From positions 43,246,001 to 43,310,000 of the forward strand of contig OY754466.1 of NCBI GenBank assembly GCA_963575645.1: 64,000 nucleotides of DNA, given 5' to 3'. The DNA comes from Xanthostigma xanthostigma. Its lineage: Eukaryota; Arthropoda; Insecta; Raphidioptera; Raphidiidae. The notes under the pieces were generated by a model. That model ran no database searches. It was not told where the DNA came from and saw only the letters and a program-made list of their open reading frames with translations. Positions within the stretch are counted from its first letter, which is position 1; each line of letters opens with the position of its first letter. Shown in pieces: positions 25,001-34,859 of this stretch. A program made the translations under genes and the position numbers.

Positions 25001-25575
25001 CTTGAATCTCTGTCATTGTCGTAAAACCCATGTCAGCAATGGCTTTCAACGTAGCTTCACATACAAGATTTTCTAGTGTACTGAATTTACGGTCACTTAG
25101 AATTTCTAAAGCACCTTTTGATCCCGGTACTAAAAAATAATAATAAAATAAGTTACAATACAAAACAAAGACTATGGTTCATAGAAACAAAACTTACACT
25201 TCAATTCTTCTTTTTCGTCATTATCCTGTGTTTCATCGTCTGTCGAATCGTTATTCTCTTGTTCACCGTCAGAGTTTTGTAATTCTTCAGTTTCATTAAG
25301 CTTTTGTTTTTTATTTCTTTTCCCTGAAAATACAAAAAATATAAATAAAACAGTCGTTATAATTTTGCCAATTTTTGTTCTAAATAAAAAATAGAAACCC
25401 AACACTGTTTCCTACTTTTCTTTGCAGACTTTTGTTGTTCGTCTTCATCGTGGAGACGTTTTAGTGTTTCAGAATTGTCAACTTTCTTTTCATCTTCTTT
25501 CATTTGAAGAATTTTTAATTTTTGTTTTTCACGTTTCTTTATTTTTCGATTTAATATTTTATCTTGCACAGACAT
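19052..25575 (-). CDS. DDX18: DEAD-box ATP-dependent RNA helicase DDX18 (pitchoune/Has1)
   Basis: This nucleolar helicase acts in large-subunit ribosome assembly. Nine exons, all GT-AG and in phase, give 610 aa: 25416-25575, 25198-25323, 24869-25129, 24653-24802, 24119-24283, 22693-22994, 21562-21714, 20262-20432 and 19052-19396. The N-terminus is lysine-rich and acidic, then come a Q motif near 110-145, motif I GSGKT (158-162), PTREL, TPGRL, DEAD (265-268), SAT (296-298), the motif V region 'TDVAARGLD' and motif [10 protein letters not shown]. The C-terminal extension with '[12 protein letters not shown]' and 'GYFKNM' is the diagnostic Has1/DDX18 tail. Human DDX18 is about 670 aa, the difference lying in the N-terminus. 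Introns 1-5 are phase 1 and introns 6-8 phase 0. Start 25573-25575 is the first ATG (MSVQDK). Confidence 0.95.
19421..19741. repeat. ACGTGATAACGT family, copy 1 (DDX18 intron 8)
   Basis: It begins TTGACGTGATAACGTCTTAT, carries 'GTGTAACGTTCCGCC', and ends with 'ACGTTATCACGT' followed by conserved 'CCGTAAACCGACTTTACAG'. The same order is seen at 23337-23990 in intron 5 of the same gene and at 62045-62340. Confidence 0.75.
19800..20220. repeat. Hairpin repeat with GATCGAAACGTC motif
   Basis: Arms at about 19810-19975 and 20035-20200 pair nearly perfectly. Each arm carries CTGAAGAAG, then GATC and GAAACGTC. A reduced relative is at 42760-42855. The sequence resembles the repeated ends of Penelope-like elements, but no reverse transcriptase is present. 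Confidence 0.6.
20509..20958. mobile_element. hAT-like element (DDX18 intron 7)
   Basis: Ends are TAGTGATGTGCCGGAT and its complement, with an 8-bp duplication ATAATAAT at 20501-20508 and 20959-20966. An inner inverted pair (about 20740-20790 and 20830-20880) carries GACAATCTGTTA and TATTGCACA words. It is 450 bp long without an open frame. Confidence 0.82.
21080..21485. mobile_element. Harbinger-like MITE, GGCCGCTGCACACGAG family, copy 1
   Basis: Ends are AGGCCGCTGCACACGAGAC and the complement, with TAA on both sides (21077-21079, 21486-21488). The interior has ACTAGTAGGCAAATCTAGC. The second copy is at 46889-47308. It lies in DDX18 intron 7, next to exon 7. Confidence 0.8.
21803..22660. 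mobile_element. TGGGCGTGTTTGGCCG inverted-repeat element (DDX18 intron 6)
   Basis: The arms read TGGGCGTGTTTGGCCG on the left and CGGCCAAACCCGCCCA on the right, each followed inward by AAGTACTTACTAAA-type words. The element is interrupted by a TTAA-flanked foldback element. Confidence 0.7.
21916..22336. mobile_element. TTAA-flanked foldback element
   Basis: TTAA at 21912-21915 and 22337-22340 bounds GAGTATTCGTCC and its complement. The two arms are inverted copies for about 180 bp each. The TTAA target fits piggyBac or Kolobok-type transposition. It sits inside the 21803-22660 element, so it is younger. Confidence 0.78.
23337..23990. repeat. ACGTGATAACGT family, copy 2 (DDX18 intron 5)
   Basis: The same left and right blocks as at 19421 are separated here by about 300 extra bases (roughly 23480-23770, bounded by GTGCGTTCA and TGAACGCAC), which look like a further insertion. 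Orientation matches copy 1. Confidence 0.7.
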
Positions 25576-25973
25576 TTTTTTAAAATTTGATTAAACAGGT
25601 TAAAAAGCAACAATACACACGAGGGATAACCCAATATAACCTAAATTTTTACTACGTCTTTTGAGAAACTTCAAAGTCGTCTCTGAAGTTAGATGCGAAT
25701 TAGTTCAGTAGTTAAATAAAAATTTTTGGTAGTACCAGAGATGTAGCACTTCTCTCTGGTAGCACCATGAATAATATCAACTGTCAAACTCAAACCATTG
25801 TCAAAGTTACTGTCATCGCTGTCACATAATTAATATTGAGGTTAATCTCAAATCAACAATTTAATTAAATCGTCAGATTGCTGAATAGTCAGGCAATAAC
25901 AAATTCATAGAAGAAAAAAAATATAATGACACGTTCAAACGTTAATTTCAGAACTACTGATAAAATTGCAGTC
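25576..25973. promoter_or_regulatory. Divergent intergenic region DDX18 / VOPP1-like
   Basis: The 398 bp between opposite start codons hold both 5' ends. No core promoter word is clear. The VOPP1-like 5' leader probably lies in its last 100 bp. Confidence 0.45.
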
Positions 25974-27030
25974 ATGAAAAAATCAAACATTTTTCTTATT
26001 ATGACGTTCTTTTCGGTGGTAATTACACAATTTTTGTTAGATGAGTGAAAAGTTAAAGTAAAATTTTTTGGACTATCGACTGTTGTTTCAGGTGAATGCC
26101 GATCAAAGTTACTGTGTATGGGGCTACTGCGGTGTAAACGAGTACTGCTGTGGTGAAAACATTTGCTGTTCGCAAACTTTGGATCTGTGGTTTTATTGGT
26201 AATTATATTAATTTCATTACGTAAAATGCGATTTGTCAAATATTCTATACCCGTCCGTGTGAGATAAAAAACTGTGTGTGTGTCAGCTCCCACGCACGAC
26301 TGGAGTTTACTCCTTAGATACGCTGTGTAATGTATTTCATCTCATTCTTTCACACGTTAAATCCTACAGTGTGTCTCTTTTAAAGCCTACGAGCGTAATG
26401 CAACACTTCAACACTTGATGCGATGGAGCATAATGCCTCACCAATTGATTTTGCTACTCATAAAATATCTGTATTGGGCTTTATAACTCAAAATCGCTTT
26501 GTTTAAGGGGTAAACTCCAAAAAATAAGAAGTTTATTGACAGAATCTTGTACCCAGTACGTAAACGCACAACTTGTAAAAAAATGTAAAATTAATACTAG
26601 TGTCAGAAAATCTCGCTGTTCGTCAGAATATGACGAACCCATTTGAGCAAGAAAATATTACCGCTGTTAGTACTTTTACAAACTGAAATGATAAGCAATT
26701 CATAACTACCCCAAAATATAATATTATTGTGAGTAGAGTAAACCACTAGCCCAAATTAAACCCCAATTCAGACCCAGTAATCATGCATGAATGAAAAAAG
26801 TAGCTATTGTTTTGATCTTTTCTCGTTACATTAGTAATTATTTTTTGAAAATTTGTTTTGTTTTTAGGTCGGTTATTTTATTAATCGTACTTATATCGCT
26901 CATAATACTGATTCTGTGTTATTACAAAGGACAAACCGTTTCATTAACAATATTTCTTAAAAATCGTAAAACGTCTAAGAATGTTAATGAAGATTCAACA
27001 GTCATCAAACCTTTGTTAGAATCAGCTTAG
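25974..27030 (+). CDS. Small VOPP1/ECOP-like type I membrane protein, 3 exons
   Basis: Exons 25974-26018, 26092-26198 and 26868-27030 join in phase to a 104-aa protein. Residues 1-18 (MKKSNIFLIMTFFSVVNA) form a signal peptide. A short cysteine-rich ectodomain follows with 'CVWGYCG', then CC and CC pairs, ending in 'LWFYW'. A transmembrane helix (about residues 52-71, ILLIVLISLIILILCYY) and a short polar tail complete it. The CC-x(4)-CC pattern followed by an aromatic 'LWFYW' at the membrane is that of VOPP1/ECOP and its WBP1 relatives, which act in late endosomal and lysosomal membranes. The protein is shorter than human VOPP1 and lacks the proline-rich PPxY tail. Identity at family level is likely, not certain. 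Confidence 0.72.
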
Positions 27031-27271
27031 TTTTTCGATGTTTTCTTGTTTGATATTGAATATTGTGATATAATATTTATATTGTTTAATTATTTATGTG
27101 CTATGTGTAAATTCCTATATTATATATTATTTATTTTTACCAAAGATTACACTTATTTTTGAGTTGACTTCAATATCAGTACTGAATTAAGTTTTAGAAT
27201 TTAGATAACTAATGTAGAAAGTGTATTAGCCAATAATTACATAAAATGCGATATTTTTATATAGAGAATTC

Positions 27272-27277
27272 TTTATT
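27272..27277 (-). terminator. Polyadenylation signal of TOM7
   Basis: AATAAA on the minus strand, 70 bases beyond the TOM7 stop codon, between two convergent genes. Confidence 0.55.
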
Positions 27278-27346
27278 TCATCACATATTTTTTTAAACAA
27301 AATATTATAGTAACATAAATTGAATAAGTCAACAAATTTTGCGTCA

Positions 27347-27817
27347 TTATTGCCACAGTAAACTGAAAAAGAAAAAATGAGGTTAGATTAATTATACAAT
27401 TTCAAACAGGCATTTTAAAACTTCTGCGCCTGTCCGTATATCAGTAACTATCATTTTTTCTATGGATTAAAGTGAACTCTAACCAGTGCTCTAACGTTGA
27501 TTGTTCTAAAAGGAGTTTGATGGACTGGGGCAGCTGAGTGAAAGATTACACAGACGTTTAATTATTCAAAACTTTGTTTTGCGCAGTTACAGAAATTATA
27601 TTTACCTCATGAAAGTAATTGGTGGCATTCCAGGTTCTGTTCCTTGTTTCCAACCTAGAATTATTAATATTTTTTTAGATTGAAATAAAAAGCACATTAT
27701 TTTGTATTACATACCCATATAAATTACTGCCGGTATAAATCCCCAATGGAAAGTTATCTTCGCTATTTCAATCACAACTCCTAGCCGATCTTTGGTACCA
27801 TCAGATAATTGAACCAT
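27347..27817 (-). CDS. TOMM7: Mitochondrial import receptor subunit TOM7
   Basis: TOM7 is a small tail-anchored subunit of the outer-membrane TOM complex that tunes its assembly. Exons 27715-27817, 27606-27654 and 27347-27362 join in phase to 55 aa, exactly the family's usual length. The hallmark central segment 'WGFIPAVIYMGWKQGTEPGM' and the ending 'SLLWQ' match TOM7 closely; residues about 20-36 form the membrane helix. The last exon holds only 16 coding bases, so the gene is easily missed. It is divergent from PIP4K and convergent with the VOPP1-like gene. Confidence 0.95.
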
Positions 27818-28229
27818 TTTTATTTCGATAAAAAGCTTACAAAATCACTTGATAAATCGGGAAACAGGACCCACGTTGTTCGTCTTTTTTTATATATCCA
27901 AGGAAAAATGTAAACACTTTCCGATGGACAGTCAATCGATTGCTACCAATTGAATTGCTACCATGGTACACTTGCTATAGGAACATGCGCGTACATAATC
28001 GATGAATAAGGCAAGGCTAGATTAAGGTGTGTTGAAGTTGTCAAAATATACTAAAATGTTATAAAATTTCTTTGAATTATAAACAAATATCAGTTCTAAC
28101 AGTGATCAGTTTAGTAAAGATTATTATTTTATTGAAATATAGTCATGGTCTTTGTTTTGAATCATTATTTTGTAGTTGTTTAAAAAAAAAATTGTCAGAT
28201 ATTTTGACAAGAGACAGTTTACAATAAAA
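27818..28229. promoter_or_regulatory. Divergent intergenic region TOM7 / PIP4K
   Basis: The 412 bp separate two opposite start codons and hold both 5' ends. A GATTGCTACCAATTGAATTGCTACCATGG repeat-like stretch (two GATTGCTACC/AATTGCTACC words near 27938-27963) is the only pattern seen. Confidence 0.45.
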
Positions 28230-31200
28230 ATGTCGGTTCCCAAATCCGGTCTTTCAAAATTGAAAAAGAAACATTTTAAAGTAAAACATCAAAAAATAAA
28301 ATTGTTTCGTGCTAATGAGCCGCTCATAAGTGTTTTTATGTGGGGAATAAACCACACAGTAAGTATTGTCCTTTTTTTGCGATGTACATTGAATCATTTT
28401 TAGAGCATTTATTTTTGAAAATTGTTTTCAGATCAATGAATTAAGTCATGTTAATATACCAGTTATGCTGTTGCCAGATGCCTTTAGAGCTTATTCAAAA
28501 CTGAGAGTTGACAATCACTTTTTCAACAAGTTAGTAATATTTTCTTTATTGAACTTTCCTCTCATTTTTTAACTTCTTGATTACGAAAAAAAACTGTTGC
28601 AGAGAAAACTTACCATCTCGCTTCAAAGTAAAAGAATATTGTCCTCTGGTCTTCAGAAATTTGAGAGAAAGATTCGGTATCGATGATTTAGATTACAAGG
28701 TAATTTTCAATTTGATAATTTTGTCACTGTTCTGAGAAAATTGACAAAGCGAAAATTTAATTGCTGCATGTATTTATTTCTAGGAATCATTGACACGATC
28801 ACAACCTTTACCTGTAGACAGCCCTGGAAAGAGTGCAGCTAAATTTTACCAGAGCTATGACAAGTTGTTTATAATAAAGACTCTTATTTCAGAAGAAGTG
28901 GAATGCATGCATTCATTCCTCAAGCATTATCACCCGGTGAGTGCATTTATATGTATCATACTTCACTCGGGTTAATGTTAATAGTTTACGTTTGGATACC
29001 CCTAGAACAAAATGAATAAGCGAAGTCGCAGTCATTGTTTACTATAATAAAATTATTGAGAAGTCAATAAAGAATTCCATAAAGCTTAAAATATATTTTG
29101 AATTATAATGATATTCATAAGAATACTATATTTCGAAAACTAAAAAAGTAATAACACAGATATAGCTATTCTTTGCTATATTTGTTAAGAAACACTGATT
29201 GTTACATTGCTCTATTAGGAAAATTTATTTTCCAAACACTGACATCGTCAGAATACGAACCAATCTTTCCACTATCGCGGCAGACTGAGTTTCAAATATT
29301 TATTGAAGGCTGTTTTCCCATTTCATTAGGACATATAACAGCAGAAACGTTGAATGAACACTTTGATAACATAAGTACATTTTTGTACGAGTATACCTAT
29401 ATATTATAATATGATCATAACAGATATAGCCATTGTTTGTACAATTACAGTGTAACAATTGGGTGGCAGGACGCGCAAAATGCTACGGGCCCCCGGCCCG
29501 AGAGGGTCGTGAGCACAAGAGAATCCTAACATTTATTATTACAACATTTAGTGAAATTTGCCACAAACTTCAAACGATGTAGTTACGCCATTGTATAATT
29601 GTTAAGAAACACCGCACAATTGTAGCAAACTATAGCTATTTCTGTGTTATTGATACCTAATAGAATTATGACCATCTATATACTCGCACGAAAATTTACT
29701 TAAAATATAATATTGCTCAACAAATGAATGACGTTTTATTTTATTTTCAGTATATTGTAGAGAGACACGGAAAAACTTTATTGCCCCAATATTTGGGCAT
29801 GTATCGGTTAACAGTAGATGGTGGAGAACACTACATGGTAGTCATGAGGAATGTTTTTTCAAATCATTTACCGACTCATCGTAAATTTGATTTGAAAGGT
29901 ATTTTTATATAATAACATGTTATAGTTATTGACATAACTAGTAGTCTAAGACCTAAGTCATTCATCGCGCTGACAGGTCATGACTTAGCCTACAAGTTGC
30001 GCCCATAATTTTATTCAACAATTGCGCGTTATTCATGTTTTATTTATTGTTATTAATGAGATGTTGTAAATATCTATTTATTTCTTTATAAAAAAAACTG
30101 TCAATACTAACAGCACCAAACAGCACGATTTAATGTTTTGGTTTGAGGTTAGCCGGTTATGAATAAACTCCATGTCGAAAACATTCGGCCTCTCAATTTT
30201 AGCCTCAATGGGTAACAACGGAGTTGTTGTTACCTACTATTTCGTTAGGACTCAGAAAATAGTTACGTTTATTTTCATTACTCCACAATGGCCGAGCTAG
30301 TAGGAATCTTCATTGAGTTATGACAAGTAATTGTCACCAGTCGGTAAATGGCTATTTAGGGTTCGGATTTAGGCATGATAAAACATGAATAACGCGCATG
30401 AGTTGAATAAATAAACTAACATATTTTCGTATTTAATGACTTTTAACATATGCTTAATATAATTTATTTAGTATTATTTTATATACTTTTGATAGTTTAT
30501 TTAAAAAAAAATACCTACATAATAATAGGTGAGAATAGACAAAATATCAAGTAATTTTGACTAAACTGAAAAATTTTAATGTTACAGAATTGACTTCAGT
30601 TTTGATGTGATATTTTAAATTTTAGGTTCAACTGTAGATAGGGAAGCTTCAGATAGAGAATTGGAAAAAGAATTGCCAACATTTAAAGACAATGATTTTG
30701 TAAAGCAACAAATGAAGATTTATATCGGGGACGAAGCAAAAGAGAAACTTCTCGAAACGTTAACAGCTGATGTTGAGGTTAGTTTTTGATTTTTAATAGT
30801 GTGTTATCAATAAATCAAGCGGTATCATTGCATAATGTTATAATTCATCTTCGGTCTTTTTTATTTTTTTTATTTCTTATGTATTTAATATCATTTGGCG
30901 TCTGTATTTATGGCGTCATGTCAGCTTGGTACATTGTTCTGCACGTGCAGAGTTATTAAGGAGGTTGATCCGTTTTACGAAGATAATGAAAAAAATCTGA
31001 AATAAAGTTTTTTTTAATAGATTTTTTTATGAAAAATATTCTGTCAAAAATCCAAAATCATTAGGAGAGTTATAAAGTTAAAAATTAAAAAAAACTTTTA
31101 TATGTAGTCTTATGGAAAATATGTCAAGCTAGCATGCAAACTGTTCATTTTAATTTTTTGCAAATAACCAAATAATGTCAGCAGTTTCGAAAACTATCTA

Positions 31201-34200
31201 TGTAAAGAATCGATGTCTTACGCATATTTTAATATTTTTTCCAATTTAATTAGGAGACTTTTAATCAATAAAAAAATATTATTAAACCTTAGCACTTTTC
31301 GATTATCGACTTTTATTCTTGACAGATTTAACAATTTTAACTGAATTTTCAACTTTTTAATGATTTAATTTTAATTTTTATTACTTCTAATTTCTTTTTT
31401 TTAATTATTTCCTGCAAAAAATATTAGGCCGAGCTGTAGAGCATTTTTGCATGACATAAAGACTAGTAGCAAACCGATTGTGCGATGATCATCGCACAAT
31501 CGGTTTGCTACTAGTCTTTATGTCACGAGAACGCTGTTTTAAATTTCTATAGCTTGGTCTATATGTAAAATACAGATATTTACATAAATTTATTTTTTAT
31601 TAACCTAACTTTGTACAAAAAATTCATAAGTTAGTCCATTAAGTAAAGTACTGAAATAATTTATTAATATTAAAAAAATTATTTATTTATGCCTATGACA
31701 ATAATGTATTGGTATCATCGACTTATAAACTATAAAAGTTCCCATTTAGAATTCGACTTACTTTTGATTGGGACTGTAACGGATCAACCTCCTTAACAGA
31801 AATGATATTCTTTTGTAGTTCTTGACAAAATTGAACCTCATGGACTACAGTTTGTTGCTCGGCATACACGAGTGTGACAGAACGGATAATACGACCGACA
31901 ACACACAAAAAGCAGAAAGCGAAAGTGATAATACAGGTTTAGATAGTGACGAAAGTGAAAACGGCAGTGCCGGATTCGATCAACACAGGCCGTGGGGATA
32001 TAACACGCCGCCCGATTCGCCCAGAGCTCTGGCACAGCTCATGAGAGATACGTACGATGGGTAAGACCTCGCTTGTTTTCATGTAAATTATCATTTCTAA
32101 TAGGCCCCACTCACGATCAAACTTTATGCCACAGGTCAGTGTTCAAACTTATAGTTCAGTGAAGCATGATAATGTGTGGAACAAATAAACACTGAAACCA
32201 ACACTGAAGTCAGGCATGAACTCATCAAATGCATCTTGATTTTTGAACGACTTCAGTGTTCAGTGTTCAAGTAAACTGCTGTGTGCGTGGGTTTTTTTCA
32301 GTTCAGTTTTTGGAGCTCTGTGTTTTGTACAATCAGAAGCCAAAAATCTCAATGTTGCTGCAAGTCTTTCTTGTGCAGAAATAGATTTTCGCATATTTGT
32401 GTCCTGGTTCTTAATAAATAGGGTAACTAATTCCAGTAAATAATTGTAAGTTAATTCATCCATTCGTAAATAATTATTCCCATCAAGCGGTTCAAGATGT
32501 AATTCGTTAATCAAATAATCATGACTTCTTGAATCACGCATTTCTAATAAATTTTTCACCCATATTCTTCTTTTTTTTCTTATTTCCCTGTTTTAAATAC
32601 AATCCCATAGCTATGAACAGCCAATCCTCACCATTTAAATAACTCATTTTGTTCTTATTAATTATCTATAGTATATTTTTATATTTTATATTTTTTAAAA
32701 AAGGTGACAGGCTTAATGTTGCTAACTATCGACCCATTTCTGTTCTATCTACCTTCTCTAAATTATTTGAATTAGCCTTTTGCACACGACTGATATCCTT
32801 CTTGCAAAAATACGATATAATTTGTCCTAATCAAAACGGGTTTTGTCGTGGAAAATCAACAGAGGATGCAATATTTGAATTAGTAACTGCAATTTCTTCT
32901 AGTTTAAACAACAAAAATTGTGCCGCAGCCGTCTTCTGTGACCTGAGTAAGGCATTTGACACCGTAGATCATAAGATACTCTTAAATAAAATTGAAAGTT
33001 ATGGTATTCGAGGTACCAGCCATGCCTGGATAAAATCATTTCTGTCTAACAGAACTCAGAGAGTTTGCATTAATAATATTAAGTCAGATCCTTCTAACAT
33101 CTCTTGGGGTGTACCCCAAGGTTCTGTTATTGGTCCGATTTTATTTATATTGTATATAAATGATTTGCCAACTAAAGTCCGTTCTGACAAGCTTATTATG
33201 TATGCAGATGATACTAGTTCAGTATCTGTCGCTCATAAACTCGATAATTTAGCATTATCTGTCCAAAATTCTCTTAATGATATTTTTACTTGGTGTCACG
33301 AAAATTCTTTGTTCCTGAATCCCGACAAAACTGTTTATATGTCTTTTCATACCAAACAGAATAAGAGCAATGTTGACCGTAATCTAGCTTTAAATAATAA
33401 AAATTTAAATAGACAAGCAGAAGTTAATTTTTTAGGAGTCATACTTAGTGAAACTCTTTCTTGGACTGCCCACGTTGAGAACCTAAACATTAAATTATCA
33501 AAAAGTATCTTTGCTCTCCGTGTCATAAAAAATAGCTGCATGGATTCTTCAGTTGCTTTATCCGCATATTATGCTTATTTTTACCAGCTTGTAAAATATG
33601 GAATTGTTTGTTGGGGTTGTTGTGCAGATATGCAAAAAGTATTTGTACTTCAAAAAAAAGCAATCCGCGTAATTTTTAATATAAATTTTCGTGCCAGCTG
33701 TAAACAAATATTTACAGAAAAATGTATTTTAACTGTGCCGTCTATGTACGTCTATTTTACTTTATGTTTTATAAAACGACGTATTCATAATTATGATACG
33801 TTTCAGGCTATCCATGGACATGACACAAGGAATAATTCTAATGTTATTTTACCGAAATCTACACTGATGTTGTTTAATAAGAGCGCCGAATATAATGCAT
33901 TGAAAATATTCAATAAATTGCCAGACAGTTTAAAAAATTTAAAAATTTCGATATTCAAAAGAGTATTAAAGACTGCTCTTTTTAAACAATGTCTGTATAA
34001 GGTAGAGGATTTTATGGTTAATGAGTTGTAAATAAGATTTATCTTCGTCTGACGAATCCTATACATAATTGTATGTCTTTGGATAAATAAATTCTAATTC
34101 TAATATTATAGTATGTATATAATATGTATTTTATATATCTATACTCGACGAGTGTATGCCAACAACTGAACCAAACTGAACACAAAAAATTTAAAAAAAT

Positions 34201-34859
34201 GAGCAGTTTGCATGAACTGTGTGTGGTACCAGTTAGTCTTTCGATTAATCGGTCCAACTTCACTGAACACTGAACTGTGGCATGAAGTTTGATCGCGAGT
34301 GGGGCCTTTAACGTGATTATTATATTGGAATTTATCAATTGGAAGGGAACGTACACTAGATGTGTTTATTGGCTAGTTGGGAACTGGTTCTGAACTGCTG
34401 AAGAACTCGCAGCTGTCTTCGAAAAGTTCTGTGTTACCAACATACGCTTTAGCAGTTCAGAACTTGCCATCAAACTCATCTACTGTTAGTTTATTTGAGT
34501 AAAATTTTATACTACCACATTCCAATACGCTAGGAAAGTATTTTTGACACTCGACCTTTAGACCCATAGATACTTTCCTAGCGTATAGCGTTTAGTGATT
34601 ATAATTTTGCTTTTTTTTGTGAAGGTACATAATACCTCAATTAGATATTTATGCAATACCGTCATCGGAAAACGCTCCGGTAAGGGAAATTTACTTTGTT
34701 GCGCTGATCGATGTGTTGACTCACTACGGCTACAAGAAACAGGCTGCCAAGGCAGCCAAAGCTGTCAAATATGGCTCAAACGTGGACGGAATAAGCACCT
34801 GCGATCCGGAACAGTATGCCAAGAGATTCATAGAGTTTATTTCAAAAGCCATTGAGTAA
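28230..34859 (+). CDS. PIP4K: Phosphatidylinositol 5-phosphate 4-kinase type-2
   Basis: The enzyme phosphorylates PI5P at the 4-position to make PI(4,5)P2. Eight exons (28230-28358, 28432-28529, 28603-28699, 28784-28936, 29751-29898, 30626-30777, 31819-32060, 34625-34859) join in phase to 417 aa, the normal family length. Seen in order: the N-terminal '[20 protein letters not shown]', the ATP-site lysine in '[10 protein letters not shown]' (Lys140), 'KFDLKGSTVDR' (Asp206-Lys208), the catalytic '[10 protein letters not shown]' (Asp268), a long acidic serine-rich insert with 'PPDSP' typical of type II enzymes, and the C-terminal '[15 protein letters not shown]' followed by the activation segment and '[13 protein letters not shown]'. 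Intron 6 carries a TTAA element ending 22 bp before exon 7; intron 7 carries a Harbinger element with a nested retrotransposon. Confidence 0.96.
29165..29300 (-). repeat. Diverged SINE copy in PIP4K intron 4
   Basis: It matches the 10922-11095 unit in the same orientation, with the words CAATCTTTCCACTATCGCGG and AGACTGAGTT, but several bases of the box B region are lost. Confidence 0.55.
30011..30410. repeat. Inverted-repeat element in PIP4K intron 5
   Basis: Arms TTATTCAACAATTGCGCGTTATTCATG on the left and its near complement on the right (30378-30410) bound about 400 bp. No open frame and no clear target duplication. Confidence 0.6.
30960..31792. mobile_element. TTAA-flanked element in PIP4K intron 6
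   Basis: TTAA at 30956-30959 and 31793-31796 bounds inverted ends GGAGGTTGATCCGTT and complement. The 833-bp body has no long frame and contains a perfect palindrome at 31453-31524. The right end stops 22 bp before PIP4K exon 7. Confidence 0.8.
31453..31524. repeat. Perfect 72-bp palindrome
   Basis: The two 36-bp halves starting GACATAAAGACTAGTAGC are exact reverse complements with no spacer, centred on TGATCA. It lies inside the TTAA-flanked element. Confidence 0.95.
32260..32559 (-). pseudogene. Harbinger (HARBI1-like) transposase N-terminal fragment
   Basis: The about 99-codon minus-strand frame contains the HARBI1 family pattern '[13 protein letters not shown]', '[19 protein letters not shown]'. 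The nuclease domain is missing, so the fragment is inactive. Confidence 0.75.
32690..34105 (+). mobile_element. 5'-truncated non-LTR retrotransposon with reverse transcriptase
   Basis: The frame 32649-34031 encodes a reverse transcriptase of the Jockey/CR1 type: 'NYRPISVLS', '[14 protein letters not shown]', '[11 protein letters not shown]' and 'YADDT' (usual YADDL/M varied). It starts inside the RT domain, so endonuclease and 5' part are gone. The C-terminal part runs about 200 residues further to a TAA. Behind it a short 3' UTR ends in repeats of AATTCTA, a microsatellite tail rather than poly(A). It inserted into the Harbinger element in the orientation of PIP4K. Confidence 0.88.
34358..34481. 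repeat. GTTCTGAAC-family MITE, short copy
   Basis: Ends AGATGTGTTTATTGGC and the complement of AGATGAGTTTGATGGC, with GTTCTGAAC just inside both. ACT flanks both sides. Relatives are at 37170, 48800 and 50166. It lies in PIP4K intron 7, close to exon 8. Confidence 0.65.

Larger units (their letters stand above)
32101..34308. mobile_element. PIF/Harbinger-like element in PIP4K intron 7
   Basis: Ends TAGGCCCCACTCACGATCAA and AAGGCCCCACTCGCGATCAA (complement) are flanked by TAA at 32098-32100 and 34309-34311, the TWA duplication of Harbinger elements. It holds a transposase fragment and is split by a non-LTR retrotransposon. Confidence 0.82.
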
